Shown here one piece after another: positions 19,238 to 29,267 of a stretch of DNA of 64,000 nt; the first letter of the stretch is position 1; the number at the start of each line of letters is the position of its first letter. Source of the DNA: Legionella tucsonensis (GTDB taxonomy: Bacteria; Pseudomonadota; Gammaproteobacteria; Legionellales; Legionellaceae); NCBI RefSeq assembly GCF_001468035.1, contig NZ_LNZA01000001.1:558001-622000 (forward strand), read 5' to 3'. A model generated the notes under the pieces. The model did no database searches and was not told where the DNA came from. It worked only from the letters and a program-made list of their open reading frames with translations. The translations under genes were made by a program, and so were the position numbers.

Positions 19238-20224
19238 ATGACCTATTTGAAGCGTATTGTATTTATTTCCATCATTCTATCGTTGGCTCCGAGATTAGTT
19301 TTAGCAAAAGCAAATACAGGAACTCAGATATGCGATGCCAGCATCCATAATCCTTGTATTGTGCAGGATACAGAGTATTCTTCTTCTCCCTTAAAGGTAT
19401 TGCGTGATTCCTCCATGATTGCCGATGCATACCAAGGGAATACAGTAGGTATTAAAGAGCTTGCCATTTCAGGTAGTGAGGAACCGAGTGAAAAGGGATG
19501 GAAAGATATTTCTGATTATATTTCCAGGCATAAGAGCTCGAGGAGTCAGCCCGTCTTGGTACTGGACTTGCGCCAAGAGAGTCATGGTTATCTTAATGGC
19601 AAAGCGATTACGTTAGTGAGTGAATACGATTGGATAAATAAAGGAAAAGGCAATAACCAAAGTCTTACAGATCAAGAAAATTGGCTTAAGTCATTAAGAG
19701 TTCAGAAAAAGATAAGGGGAGTTTTATCCTCACAACAGTTCGCAGCCAAGGAGTATTCCAATGGTAGAACCGTTTCTGTTAAAGTGGTAAAAAATGAAAA
19801 GGATTTGGTTTCTGGATTAGGTTTTGAATATCATCGACTCTATGTTACCGATCATGCAGCGCCCTTTGATTCAGAAGTTGATGCGTTTTTAACTATAATA
19901 AAAAATGCGCCTAAAGATACGTGGTTTCATATACATTGCAGGGGAGGAAAAGGCCGCACAACAAGCTTCTTTGTAATGTATGACATGTTAAAAAATGCAG
20001 ATAAAGTGAGTTTCGAAGAAATTATTGCACGGCATGCGTCAATACCGCCATATTATAATTTGTTTGAAGTGAATCGAGCCGATCCGTTTCTTACTCCTTA
20101 TTATGAACAAAGGCTTCTTTTTCTTTCTCATTTTTATCAGTTTGCTCAGCAGTTTTTGAAGGGGTACCAAGGTACATGGAGTCGATGGAGCGCGAGCAAT
20201 TCTACAGATTTTGTTAAAGCTTGA
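19238..20224 (+). CDS. lppA: Exported PTP-like cysteine phytase, LppA-like
   Basis: This protein of about 328 residues has a signal peptide ([20 protein letters not shown], cleavage probably after VLA). It carries the PTP active-site loop HCRGGKGRT, with the nucleophile cysteine at codon 19937-19939 and Arg six residues on (CX5R). The upstream Asp-rich segment [16 protein letters not shown] would hold the general acid and fits the cysteine phytase (inositol-polyphosphatase) fold. By family knowledge such enzymes remove phosphates from phytate. Legionella LppA is a translocated phytase of about this length that relieves growth restriction by phytate. The start at 19238 was chosen because AGGGG sits six bases upstream; an ATG at 19214 lacks a site. 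The assignment to LppA is by motif and size. Confidence 0.75.
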   Translation: MTYLKRIVFISIILSLAPRLVLAKANTGTQICDASIHNPCIVQDTEYSSSPLKVLRDSSMIADAYQGNTVGIKELAISGSEEPSEKGWKDISDYISRHKSSRSQPVLVLDLRQESHGYLNGKAITLVSEYDWINKGKGNNQSLTDQENWLKSLRVQKKIRGVLSSQQFAAKEYSNGRTVSVKVVKNEKDLVSGLGFEYHRLYVTDHAAPFDSEVDAFLTIIKNAPKDTWFHIHCRGGKGRTTSFFVMYDMLKNADKVSFEEIIARHASIPPYYNLFEVNRADPFLTPYYEQRLLFLSHFYQFAQQFLKGYQGTWSRWSASNSTDFVKA

Positions 20225-20385
20225 TTCTTCTTTAAAAATGGGAGAGGGGATTTTTTTAGGAGTCTTTTCCCCTCAAGGTTTCTATAAGAATGGATGATGG
20301 TATAAGGATTTCCTTAAAGAAAACCTAATTTGGCGTGATAGTTGGACTATAAATAAAGAGTGATCTTATATCTGAGAGGATAATA

Positions 20386-20844
20386 TTGAACAATAATGCC
20401 GGAATAAAATTCAGTCGCAAATTGATAAGATATGGTGTTTTTCTATTTTTATTAGGATTAATAACCGGCTTTATATTACCTCTAATGCATAATCCTAGAA
20501 TGGGTCTCTCCAGCCATCTTGAAGGAATACTCAATGGCATGTTCTTAGTTCTTTTAGGATTAATATGGCCTCAATTAAATTTATCAACACGTACACTTAG
20601 TTGGGTGTTCGTTCTTTCTCTATTTGGTACCTATACTAATTGGACAACCACTTTTTTAGCAGGGATTTGGGGCGTTGGTGCAGAAATGATGCCAATTGCT
20701 GGAGGTAATTTTTATGGAGTAGGCTGGCAAGAAGTACTCATTAAATTGGGATTAATTTCTTTGTCGCTTGCAATGGTTAGTGTCTGCGGCATATTACTTT
20801 GGGGTCTAAGAGGACTGATTCACAAAAAAAACGAAGAAGTTTAA
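20386..20844 (+). CDS. HabA/HabB-type hydroxylaminobenzene mutase-like membrane protein
   Basis: This 152-residue inner-membrane protein has four predicted helices: FLFLLGLITGFILPLM, GMFLVLLGLIWPQL, WVFVLSLFGTYTNW, and one near the C-terminus (LGLISLSLAMVSVCGILLWG). The segment NPRMGLSSHLEGILNGMFL closely resembles the hydroxylaminobenzene mutase family, which isomerises hydroxylaminobenzene to 2-aminophenol. The start is TTG at 20386 with a GAGAGG site upstream. Family members exist in many bacteria without nitroaromatic degradation, so the true substrate is uncertain. It is convergent with the monooxygenase gene. Confidence 0.7.
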   Translation: MNNNAGIKFSRKLIRYGVFLFLLGLITGFILPLMHNPRMGLSSHLEGILNGMFLVLLGLIWPQLNLSTRTLSWVFVLSLFGTYTNWTTTFLAGIWGVGAEMMPIAGGNFYGVGWQEVLIKLGLISLSLAMVSVCGILLWGLRGLIHKKNEEV

Positions 20845-20942
20845 TGGAGCCTGATTGTTTGCAACCATGTTTTCTGTAAATCATTTGCTTGATGATATTA
20901 ATTAAATCAATCAGCATCTCATCCACGTTCATAGTGAACTCC

Positions 20943-22115
20943 TTAAAGATTTTTTTGTGTGGTAGTTGTATACCATTTTTCTCCAAGAATGATTTGCTCC
21001 CACCAGCCAGGCATTTTGGACTCAGTCATTTCCTTCCACTCAACAGGATGCAGCACTAAAGCATCGGCCATTCGTTTTGATAAATCATACATGGCAAGTC
21101 GTTTAGGAAGAGAGTCTTTCTCCCATGAGGAAATTGCGTTATGGAAATCATCATAGTTCTTGAGATACTCACTGAGGCTTAGTGCATCCTGAATGGCTAA
21201 AGAAGCACCATTTCCCACATGAGGACGTAATACTGCACTTGCATCACCCAATAAAAGAGCCCCCTGAGTCACAAGACGATTGACGCAAACATCAACAATT
21301 TTCTGCATGAAAGGAGAAGGGGTATCGAGGATTATTTGTGCCGCAACCCCAGGTAATTTTTCACGTGCTAATTGGTGTAGATGTTCTTTTGCTTTTGCAG
21401 AAAAGTCGGTTAAAGAGGTAGGGCCTAAATCCTCTAAGTCTTCAAGCACTAATTTTTCATAAAAAACCCAATTTAACTTATTCGTTTGATGATGATATAC
21501 CGGATAAGTTAATAAATGTCCTTTGTTATAACAGTAATAAAGCCCCTGATCATTGAAAAGAGTTTTATTTTTTATCCTTTCAAATTCCAGTGTTCCACGC
21601 CATGCAACATAACCCGAATATTCCGGCTGTACATTGGATATCAATTTTCTTCCCAGAGATTGAACGCCGTCAGCAAAAACAATTAGATCAAAGAGCAGTG
21701 TTTCTCCAGACTCTAAAGTGACTTGGCCAGGGTCTTCATCATGGAGCTGTACGTCAACGACTTTAATTCCATGATGATATATCGAGTTTGGTATTCTTTT
21801 TCTTAAGTTAGTGAATAAAGTATCCCAGTGGAGACTTGCCATGGAAATTCCCTGTTTCCATAAACATCGTCCATAAACCGGCTCATTATCTGCTTGGCAA
21901 TAAAAACTGCGAGTGGTGAATGTATGGGCCAACGTATCTGGATCAATAATATTTTGGGCGATTAAGGTGTTCAGTAATTCAATAGAGAGGGTAATACCCG
22001 CCCCACGAGATTTTAAATCAGGTACTCGCTCAAAAACTGTAACTGGAAACTGGTCTTTCAATAATAAGCCTAGAGTACAACCTGCTATAGAGCCTCCAAT
22101 AATAGCAATTTTCAA
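20943..22115 (-). CDS. FAD-dependent aromatic-type monooxygenase
   Basis: This is a 390-residue flavoprotein of the PHBH-like group A monooxygenases. It has the N-terminal dinucleotide fold IAIIGGSIAGCTLGLLL (GxGxxG variant), the DG-type motif FADGVQS near 150, and the C-terminal FAD motif LLGDASAVLRPHVGNGASLA (GDA). Such enzymes add one oxygen atom using NAD(P)H. The gene lies 60 bases downstream of a cyclase-family gene on the same strand, so a short catabolic operon is likely. The closest remembered subgroup is 2,6-dihydroxypyridine 3-monooxygenase-like, but the substrate cannot be read from the sequence. Confidence 0.88.
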   Translation of the reverse strand: MKIAIIGGSIAGCTLGLLLKDQFPVTVFERVPDLKSRGAGITLSIELLNTLIAQNIIDPDTLAHTFTTRSFYCQADNEPVYGRCLWKQGISMASLHWDTLFTNLRKRIPNSIYHHGIKVVDVQLHDEDPGQVTLESGETLLFDLIVFADGVQSLGRKLISNVQPEYSGYVAWRGTLEFERIKNKTLFNDQGLYYCYNKGHLLTYPVYHHQTNKLNWVFYEKLVLEDLEDLGPTSLTDFSAKAKEHLHQLAREKLPGVAAQIILDTPSPFMQKIVDVCVNRLVTQGALLLGDASAVLRPHVGNGASLAIQDALSLSEYLKNYDDFHNAISSWEKDSLPKRLAMYDLSKRMADALVLHPVEWKEMTESKMPGWWEQIILGEKWYTTTTQKNL

Positions 22116-22175
22116 TATAATTCCTTGCAGGAAATTGAATGAATACGATGGATTATATAAAGTAACAAAACAAAA

Positions 22176-22862
22176 TCAATAAAGACCAATTAAACGCACA
22201 GGGGCTTCGGTTAAATCAGCAATTTTCATGGGTAAAATCATGCTGTAGGCACCTAACGCAGGTAACTTTGTTCCATTAAAAACATTTTCAACAATATATT
22301 TCTTGTTTTCGAGCATCAATTGGTGAACGATATAGTCATTTTCCGGTCTATCCGGAGACAAGGTATCGATCCCGATACCTGCGCAATTTCGATCCAGGAT
22401 TAATTGAGCAGCTTCTTCACTAATACAGGGAAAAACCAAATTATTTCTATATTTTTGGGCATCGTGCCAATATCTTTCCCAGCCAGTATAAAAAATAACA
22501 AACGAATGTTCAGCAATTGTTTGATGTTTTTTCTCGAAATCAAGGATATCTTTTCTGGTAATACTGTAGCGCTCATGAGACTGATGACTTACATCAATAA
22601 CCACACATTGCGTAATTAAATGATGAGCAATAAGATCAAGCTCCACAACATGAAGCCCATTTTTGATGCAATGAGCTGGAGCGTCGATATGGGTGCCAAT
22701 TCCTGCTGGCATGCTCATTTCTTGCACTTTAAATTGTACTGCAGTAGAACACTCGTCATAATTTAGGATTGTTTTATGACTAAAACCACAGCCTATATCC
22801 CAGGAGGGGCTTACAGGCGAAAGTGTATGGGTCATGTCAATGATCTTAAATGGAAAAGTCAT
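22176..22862 (-). CDS. Cyclase-family (kynurenine formamidase-like) metal hydrolase
   Basis: This 228-residue protein carries the family motif GTHIDAPAH (HxGTHxDxPxH type; here AGIGTHIDAPAHC) near residue 55, preceded by DMTHTLSPVSPSWD. A later segment, GIGIDTLSPD, is the family's DTxSxD region. Members include arylformamidase (KynB) and isatin hydrolase, which use metal bound by these histidines. It is co-directional with, and 60 bases upstream of, the flavin monooxygenase. The pair suggests turnover of an aromatic or N-heterocyclic compound. No other tryptophan-degradation gene is present in the window, so calling it KynB is not justified. Confidence 0.8.
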   Translation of the reverse strand: MTFPFKIIDMTHTLSPVSPSWDIGCGFSHKTILNYDECSTAVQFKVQEMSMPAGIGTHIDAPAHCIKNGLHVVELDLIAHHLITQCVVIDVSHQSHERYSITRKDILDFEKKHQTIAEHSFVIFYTGWERYWHDAQKYRNNLVFPCISEEAAQLILDRNCAGIGIDTLSPDRPENDYIVHQLMLENKKYIVENVFNGTKLPALGAYSMILPMKIADLTEAPVRLIGLY

Positions 22863-22963
22863 TCGATTCTCAAAAGAACAATACGTTCTTATGTTTTGCC
22901 ATAATTTTGCGAAAAGGAAAATAGGGTTTTTACTTATCTCTGTTCTGAGGTATTTATTTCAAA

Positions 22964-24373
22964 TTAATTAAAGCTCCAATCAGCAACCGGAGTTTCTGAA
23001 TATTGATTTTTAATATACTGCTCCAGCATATAATTAAAATCTTTGTGTTTCGTAAGATGTTTCTTTTGCCAGATACTTCCATTTTGATTTTTATAAAGCC
23101 TGGTTTTAATGATATCTAAATAAAAATGAGCATCAACAGAGTTTATTCCCAAATCCTCAAGTCCTTTTAAAGCGAGAGGTAATAAGTTTTTTAAAAGAGT
23201 TCTTGCCTTAATCTTGCCGGTACTCCAATTTAATCTTGCTTCTAATCCATAACGAGCTGACTCATAAAAATTTTTTAAAGTAGATTCTTGAGTTATTAAA
23301 GAAGTTAAAGAAGGGGATGTGTTTGCATAATAATAAGTTATGCCATAAAAAAATGCAGCATTTGCTATCATATCGATGACAGTGGGGCCCGTAGATAATG
23401 CGCGGTGCTCTATTCTCAGATAAGGTTCATTCTGTTTGTTAAAATCTAAAATAGGCCTGTTCCAACGAAAAATGCAGCTATTTTGACATCGAACATGGAA
23501 CATATGGTGAATCGGTTCTTCATAAGCTGCCAGAGGCAAGAGATAAGGAAAGTTTTTTAAATTATTTTCAAAAATGGGAAATAGAGTTTCTTGCATATAC
23601 TTAGGCTCAAAAAAAACGGTTTGCTGCAATGGATGAGGAAATGTATAAAGTTGTTCAAAAATACTAATTCGTGTTTCGCTCCATAAATTTTTTCCGCAAA
23701 AGTAAGGTGAATTACTACTAAGGGCTAATAAGGGCGCTGATAATACTTGAATAATATTAAAATAAAGAGCTGCTTGATGCTGAGGAACTTCTATATGAAG
23801 TTGCAAAGCGCATATTAAACCTTCTATAGCTAAAGATTCTGGAGATAACAGAAGATTTTCTCTTTTTCCTTTTATATGAATAAATAAAGGCTCTTCTTGG
23901 CGATAGTTGGTTACGAACTCATTCATTAAAAGAAAAGCATTTTTAGGTGTAATATAGGAAGATTTAAAAAGAGTGGGGTCTGCTTGCGGTATTGAGCCTA
24001 TCAATGCCAAGTGATGTTGGGTGTTAAGCGCCATGTCACAACATTTATTCCAGTTCGTTAAAATATTTTGATGCAGAAGAGATAAAAAATTATCTTTTAA
24101 AGGAAAAACTGGAGTATTAATTTCCAGTTGAGTCCCTCCTGCTTCTCCTACCAATTCTTGATTTTTTAATTTTTTAGTAAAAAAAATGTTATGAGGCGTT
24201 AATTGATATTCTTCATCCAAAATTAGAAATTCAATTTCAGCACCTGCATTCATAAGTTCCGATTTAAAATAATTTTTTGTAAACCATTTTTCTAAAATCT
24301 GGGTTTCGGCAATTAAATTTCTTTTAAATAATTCACAATCAATTTTATAGTTTTCAATTTTTTTAATGCGCAT
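22964..24373 (-). CDS. GCS2-type glutamate-cysteine ligase / carboxylate-amine ligase
   Basis: This 469-residue protein is of the glutamate-cysteine ligase 2 superfamily, which forms gamma-glutamyl amide bonds with ATP. Family features are NAGAEIEFLILDEEYQL near residue 42 (the E-x-E metal-binding strand), GEAGGTQLEINTPVFPL near 75, and LRIEHRALSTGPTVIDMIAN later (R-x-E-x-R type). It lies 22 bases after a class II amidotransferase gene on the same strand and is likely translated from the same message. The layout recalls EgtA and EgtC of ergothioneine synthesis, but EgtB and EgtD are not in the window. Another gamma-glutamyl product is equally possible. Confidence 0.75.
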   Translation of the reverse strand: MRIKKIENYKIDCELFKRNLIAETQILEKWFTKNYFKSELMNAGAEIEFLILDEEYQLTPHNIFFTKKLKNQELVGEAGGTQLEINTPVFPLKDNFLSLLHQNILTNWNKCCDMALNTQHHLALIGSIPQADPTLFKSSYITPKNAFLLMNEFVTNYRQEEPLFIHIKGKRENLLLSPESLAIEGLICALQLHIEVPQHQAALYFNIIQVLSAPLLALSSNSPYFCGKNLWSETRISIFEQLYTFPHPLQQTVFFEPKYMQETLFPIFENNLKNFPYLLPLAAYEEPIHHMFHVRCQNSCIFRWNRPILDFNKQNEPYLRIEHRALSTGPTVIDMIANAAFFYGITYYYANTSPSLTSLITQESTLKNFYESARYGLEARLNWSTGKIKARTLLKNLLPLALKGLEDLGINSVDAHFYLDIIKTRLYKNQNGSIWQKKHLTKHKDFNYMLEQYIKNQYSETPVADWSFN

Positions 24374-24395
24374 TACCTAGTCCTTGGTATTACAA

Positions 24396-25226
24396 CTAAA
24401 GCTTTTTTAATGAAATACTTAAATTTGATTCAATCATGAAACAATGGTTCACTGGAATGATTTGCCATTTAAATCCATTGGTTGATAATTTTTCAGAAGC
24501 AATAATTACATATTTGTAAATGGTTTCTTTTGTTGTGCTTTGTACAATATTTTCACCTAAAGAGAAATACATTGTTTCAGGTTTGCTTCGTGAAGAAGTA
24601 CAATAACGAAATGCAACGATACGCTTTCCATCTGTAGCGCAAATATTAAAGTAGCTCACACCTTTTTTATGATGTTTTTTTACTAATTCATCAATTATTT
24701 TTAATGTTTTCAGTAAAATATTATATATATCATAAGAGTTCTTAATTTTTGAATTTTTTGCTAGTTGTAAAAATAATGCAAAAATCAATTCTGAGTCAGT
24801 ACTTCCTTTAACCCAATTATAAATATCATCATCCAATAAATTATGAATTTGGCGTTTAATTTTTTTGAAGTAAGGAATCCATCCATTATGCATAAACAGC
24901 CAGTTTTTATATATAAAAGGATGGCAATTAAAATGAGAAACCCCTCCAGTACTTGCTGCGCGTATATGAGCAAAAAAAAGTGGGGCCATGGTTTTCTTTG
25001 CCAAATAGGAAAAGTTTTGATCATTCCATGCGGGAAAAAGTGAAGTGAATAAAGCAGGCATTTTATCGAAAGAAGTGTACCATCCTAAGCCAAATCCATC
25101 CCCATTGGTCAGGGTACGAGATTCACGAGCAAGGAGGCTTTGTTTTATAAGCGAATTATTAGGTTTAATTAAAAGATCCGCTAATAAAATATTTTCTTTT
25201 CCTATATAAGCTACAAATCGACACAT
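24396..25226 (-). CDS. Class II glutamine amidotransferase (YafJ/EgtC-like)
   Basis: This 276-residue Ntn-type amidotransferase has the nucleophile Cys at position 2 (MCRFVAYIG). It also shows GDGFGLGWY, AHIRAASTGGVSHFNCHPF and LFMHNGWIPYFKK, the usual substrate-binding and oxyanion segments, then TDSELIFALFL. It lacks a synthase domain, as in YafJ and EgtC. EgtC hydrolyses a gamma-glutamyl group, and its partner here is a GCS2 ligase only 22 bases downstream. The ribosome binding site AAGGAC is well placed before the ATG. The operon diverges from a 5-oxoprolinase gene, which strengthens a gamma-glutamyl theme. Confidence 0.85.
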   Translation of the reverse strand: MCRFVAYIGKENILLADLLIKPNNSLIKQSLLARESRTLTNGDGFGLGWYTSFDKMPALFTSLFPAWNDQNFSYLAKKTMAPLFFAHIRAASTGGVSHFNCHPFIYKNWLFMHNGWIPYFKKIKRQIHNLLDDDIYNWVKGSTDSELIFALFLQLAKNSKIKNSYDIYNILLKTLKIIDELVKKHHKKGVSYFNICATDGKRIVAFRYCTSSRSKPETMYFSLGENIVQSTTKETIYKYVIIASEKLSTNGFKWQIIPVNHCFMIESNLSISLKKL

Positions 25227-25478
25227 AATTTTGTCCTTGTCGAGGCTTAAAACGATCCAATCATTGTAATTTTAGGAGGGGAAAACGGAGATGTCCAAAA
25301 TAAACACTCAAATAATTACTTTTTTATTCATTCCTACTCATGTTATCCGGGTTATATCTCACATGGTTTGTATAGAGCTTGAGCACGTCTCTGACCTAGG
25401 AGTATGAGATTCAGCTACAATTTGGTGTAGGTTGTTGTGTAGTATAATTAATAACAATGAGTGGCCATGGACTTAGGC

Positions 25479-28400
25479 ATGATGGAAAAAAATAAATGGG
25501 AGTTTTGGATTGATAGAGGCGGCACGTTTACTGATGTTGTCGCATTCAGTCCCGAAGGGCGCGTAAGCAGCCATAAATTACTATCTGAAAATCCTGAACG
25601 CTATCCAGATGCGGCTATCCAAGGTATTCAAGATATTCTCAAATGTACTTCCATTCCAGCAGATGAAATTGCATTTATTAAAATGGGAACAACAGTAGCA
25701 ACGAATACCTTACTTGAGCGAAAAGGAGCGAAGGTGCTTTTAGCAATTACTCAAGGTTATGCTGATGCATTGCGAATTGGGTATCAAAATCGTCCTGAAC
25801 TTTTTGCGCTAAATATTAGATTACCTACCTTACTTTATGAAGAAGTGATTGAAATTAAGGAGCGAGTTGATGCAAAAGGCACAGTTTTACACGTCTTAGA
25901 TGTAGAAGCGTCGCGAAAAAAAATGGAGCAAGCCTATGCTCAAGGATATCGCACACTTGCTATTGTATTGATGCATGCCTATCACTTTAATCAGCATGAA
26001 AAAAAATTAAAGAAAATTGCCGAGAAAATAGGATTCACACAAATTTCGGTAAGTCATGAAGTGACACCTATCATGAAATTGGTAAGTCGCGGTGAGACTA
26101 CTGTTGTTGATGCTTATCTTTCTCCAGTGTTACAACGCTACATTCAAAGTCTGCAAAATAAATTAGGAAAAATCCCGTTGTTTTTTATGCAATCTAATGG
26201 GGGATTGGTGAATGCAAAGCTTTTTCGGGGGAAAGACAGCCTTTTTTCAGGTCCAGCAGGAGGAGTGATTGGTATGATTAAAACCAGTCAATTCGCTGGT
26301 TTTAATCAGGTTATTGGCTTTGATATGGGGGGAACATCAACCGATGTTTCTCATTTCGCAGGCGAATACGAACGTAGTTATGATTATGAGTTTAGTGGAG
26401 CACATATCCGAACGCCAATGATGTTGATCCATACTATAGCAGCGGGAGGAGGGTCAATTCTTAATTTTGATAATCAACGTTATACAGTAGGACCTCAATC
26501 AGCAGGGGCAAATCCAGGGCCTGCCTGTTATCGTCGAGGCGGTCCACTCACTATAACCGATTGCAATGTGATGCTTGGTAAAATACAACCCCAGTTTTTC
26601 CCTAAAATCTTTGGTTCTGAAGCCAATCAAGAAATTGATACGCTCGTAGTGAATGAGCATTTTCAGGCTTTAGCAGAAAAAATTCAAAAAGAAATAGGAA
26701 GTAAAAAAACGGTTGAAGAAGTTGCAGAAGGTTATCTCAACATCGCAGTGGAAAATATGGCGAATGCGATAAAAAAAATTTCCATACAACGTGGTTATGA
26801 TGTGAGGCAGTATGTCTTAAATTGTTTTGGTGGGGCTGCAGGACAGCATGCGTGCATGGTTGCTGATAACTTAGGAATCAAGAAGATATTAATTCATCCC
26901 TTAGCAGGAGTGCTTTCTGCATACGGAATGGGATTGGCGGAAATTAGCGCAATGCATGAGCAAGCAATTGAACAAGCATTGCAGCGCGGCATTCTTTCTT
27001 TTTTGCGTCCAAAATTTGAGAAAATTGAGCAAAAGGCACATAAAGCATTAAAATTCCAGGGATTAACCAATAAGACTGTAACATGCAAACGGCAAGTGCA
27101 CTTACGTTATGAAGGCTCAGATACTACATTACCAGTTGCATTTGCAACCATTAAATCCATGCGGCAGACATTTATAAAGCAACATCGTAAAACTTTTGGA
27201 TTCGCCTCATCCAGAAAGGCGCTGACTGTTGAAGCAATTTCTATAGAATGTGCCATTCCCAGTAAAACTTCTATTGAATTAACGGAAGCCCCCCTCCAAC
27301 ACCGTCCTGAAATCCCACGACGTGAAACAGTTAAAATTTTTACTCAGGGTTCTTATCAGAAAGCGCCAGTATATGATCGAGGTGAATTAATTCCTGGGGA
27401 TTGCATTCAAGGTTGTGCCGTAATTATCGATGCTAATGCGACCACCATTGTGGAACCAGGTTGGCAAGCAGAGGTAACTGCGCAAAAATACTTATTATTA
27501 ACACGATATCAAACCCTGACTACCAAAAAAGTAACTACTCAAATTGATCCTGCCATGTTGGAGATATTTAAGAATCGTTTCATGAGTATCGCGGAGCAAA
27601 TGGGGGAAGTTCTGCGAAAAACAGCAAGTTCGGTTAATATCAAAGAACGCCTCGATTTTTCCTGCGCTATTTTTGATGAGCAGGGCGAGCTCGTTGCCAA
27701 TGCACCTCATATTCCGGTGCATCTAGGCTCAATGAGTGAAAGCGTAAAATCTATATTAAAAAACAACTCCCAGATTCATCCTCATGATGTCTATGCCTTA
27801 AATGCGCCCTACAATGGTGGAACCCATTTGCCGGATATCACTTTGATCTCCCCAGTTTTTGATAAGCAAGGAAATAATTTGTTATTTCTGGTTGGTTCAC
27901 GCGGACATCATGCGGATATTGGAGGGATTACTCCGGGATCTATCCCTGCAGAAAGCAAGGTTGTCGAGGAAGAAGGGGTATTGATCAATAATTTTAAAAT
28001 CATGGATCAAGGTCGTTTTTTAGAAAAGTCGACATTAAACTTACTCACCAAAGCGAAATATCCAGCGCGTAACCCCCATCAAAATTTAGAGGATTTCAAA
28101 GCACAAATTGCAGCAAATGCCTCCGGTGTGCAGAGTTTATTGGATCTAGTTGCGCAATTTGGTTTGGATGTAGTACATGCTTATATGAAGCACGTACGTG
28201 CTAATGCGACTTCATCGGTAGAACGTTTATTGGGTAAACTGAGTAATGGTCATTTTGCTTATGCATTAGATGATGGCAGCCAAATTAAGGTTGCATTGAG
28301 TATTAATCAACAAACAAAACGGATGCACATTGATTTTACCGGAAGTTGCAAACAACACCCGGGTAACTTTAATGCACCCACAGCGATTTGTAAGGCTGCT

Positions 28401-29069
28401 GTTTTATATGTTCTGCGCTGTCTGATTGCTGAAAATATTCCGTTAAATAGTGGCTGCTTTGTACCGATTGAGCTACTTATCCCTGAAAAAAGCATTTTAA
28501 ATCCAAGTTATCCTGCTGCGGTTGTTGCAGGTAACGTTGAAACTTCCCAATGCATTGTTGATGCCTTGTTTGGTGCATTAGGAGTGGTCGCTGCATCCCA
28601 AGGAACGTGTAATAATTTCACTTTTGGCAATAAAAAGTATCAATATTATGAAACGATTTGTGGTGGTGCTGGAGCTGGAGCTGATTTTGATGGAGCTTCA
28701 GCAGTTCATACTCATATGACTAATACGTATCTTACCGATCCAGAAATTCTAGAATTACGTTTTCCAATACTGCTCGAGGAATTTTCCATTCGCAAAGGAA
28801 GCGGGGGGGTAGGTTTACATTGTGGCGGGGATGGTGTCGTTCGACGGATTCGTTTTTTAGAGAATATGATCGTAAATATTATTTCCAGTCATCGTGTCAT
28901 CCCTCCATATGGAGTGCAAGGAGGGGCTTCGGGTAAGCCTGGGCACAATTGGGTTCAACGTGCAAATGGTCAAATAGAAGAATTAGGGGGCTGTGCACGT
29001 GTGGAAATGCATCCTGGTGATGTTTTCATTATTGAAACACCTGGGGGTGGTGGATTTGGTAAACCATAA
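25479..29069 (+). CDS. 5-oxoprolinase (ATP-hydrolysing), HyuA-HyuB fusion
   Basis: This is an enzyme of about 1200 residues. The N-terminal half (to about 680) is the hydantoinase A/oxoprolinase ATPase part, with [29 protein letters not shown] and the phosphate-binding [12 protein letters not shown]. The C-terminal half (about 690-1190) is the hydantoinase B part, ending near [13 protein letters not shown]. It converts 5-oxoproline, water and ATP to glutamate and works in the gamma-glutamyl cycle. The frame opens with a GTG at 25461. ATG codons at 25479 and 25482 start the conserved region more tightly ([15 protein letters not shown]) and are preferred. It is divergent from the GCS2/amidotransferase pair across 234 bases. 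Confidence 0.92.
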   Translation: MMEKNKWEFWIDRGGTFTDVVAFSPEGRVSSHKLLSENPERYPDAAIQGIQDILKCTSIPADEIAFIKMGTTVATNTLLERKGAKVLLAITQGYADALRIGYQNRPELFALNIRLPTLLYEEVIEIKERVDAKGTVLHVLDVEASRKKMEQAYAQGYRTLAIVLMHAYHFNQHEKKLKKIAEKIGFTQISVSHEVTPIMKLVSRGETTVVDAYLSPVLQRYIQSLQNKLGKIPLFFMQSNGGLVNAKLFRGKDSLFSGPAGGVIGMIKTSQFAGFNQVIGFDMGGTSTDVSHFAGEYERSYDYEFSGAHIRTPMMLIHTIAAGGGSILNFDNQRYTVGPQSAGANPGPACYRRGGPLTITDCNVMLGKIQPQFFPKIFGSEANQEIDTLVVNEHFQALAEKIQKEIGSKKTVEEVAEGYLNIAVENMANAIKKISIQRGYDVRQYVLNCFGGAAGQHACMVADNLGIKKILIHPLAGVLSAYGMGLAEISAMHEQAIEQALQRGILSFLRPKFEKIEQKAHKALKFQGLTNKTVTCKRQVHLRYEGSDTTLPVAFATIKSMRQTFIKQHRKTFGFASSRKALTVEAISIECAIPSKTSIELTEAPLQHRPEIPRRETVKIFTQGSYQKAPVYDRGELIPGDCIQGCAVIIDANATTIVEPGWQAEVTAQKYLLLTRYQTLTTKKVTTQIDPAMLEIFKNRFMSIAEQMGEVLRKTASSVNIKERLDFSCAIFDEQGELVANAPHIPVHLGSMSESVKSILKNNSQIHPHDVYALNAPYNGGTHLPDITLISPVFDKQGNNLLFLVGSRGHHADIGGITPGSIPAESKVVEEEGVLINNFKIMDQGRFLEKSTLNLLTKAKYPARNPHQNLEDFKAQIAANASGVQSLLDLVAQFGLDVVHAYMKHVRANATSSVERLLGKLSNGHFAYALDDGSQIKVALSINQQTKRMHIDFTGSCKQHPGNFNAPTAICKAAVLYVLRCLIAENIPLNSGCFVPIELLIPEKSILNPSYPAAVVAGNVETSQCIVDALFGALGVVAASQGTCNNFTFGNKKYQYYETICGGAGAGADFDGASAVHTHMTNTYLTDPEILELRFPILLEEFSIRKGSGGVGLHCGGDGVVRRIRFLENMIVNIISSHRVIPPYGVQGGASGKPGHNWVQRANGQIEELGGCARVEMHPGDVFIIETPGGGGFGKP

Positions 29070-29267
29070 CCAAACTGCAGTAAATCTCTTTCCAAACTCA
29101 ACTGAGAAGGCGAATTGTTTCATCGATGCGGTTGTTCGCATCCACATGTGACTGTGTGTACACTCCGGTTCTCTGCTCCTCCTCGCACTTTACTCTCCTT
29201 GGCGAGTTTGAAAGAGATTTTTTTTTCTTCGACATGTCTCTTTAATAGGTGGCTTGAAAAGAATCTA

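Noticed and set aside
20777-20986. 69-codon minus-strand frame
   Set aside because: It overlaps the ends of two real genes and shows no conserved pattern.
22964-25226. Complete ergothioneine cluster
   Set aside because: Only EgtA- and EgtC-like proteins are present; EgtB and EgtD are not in the window.
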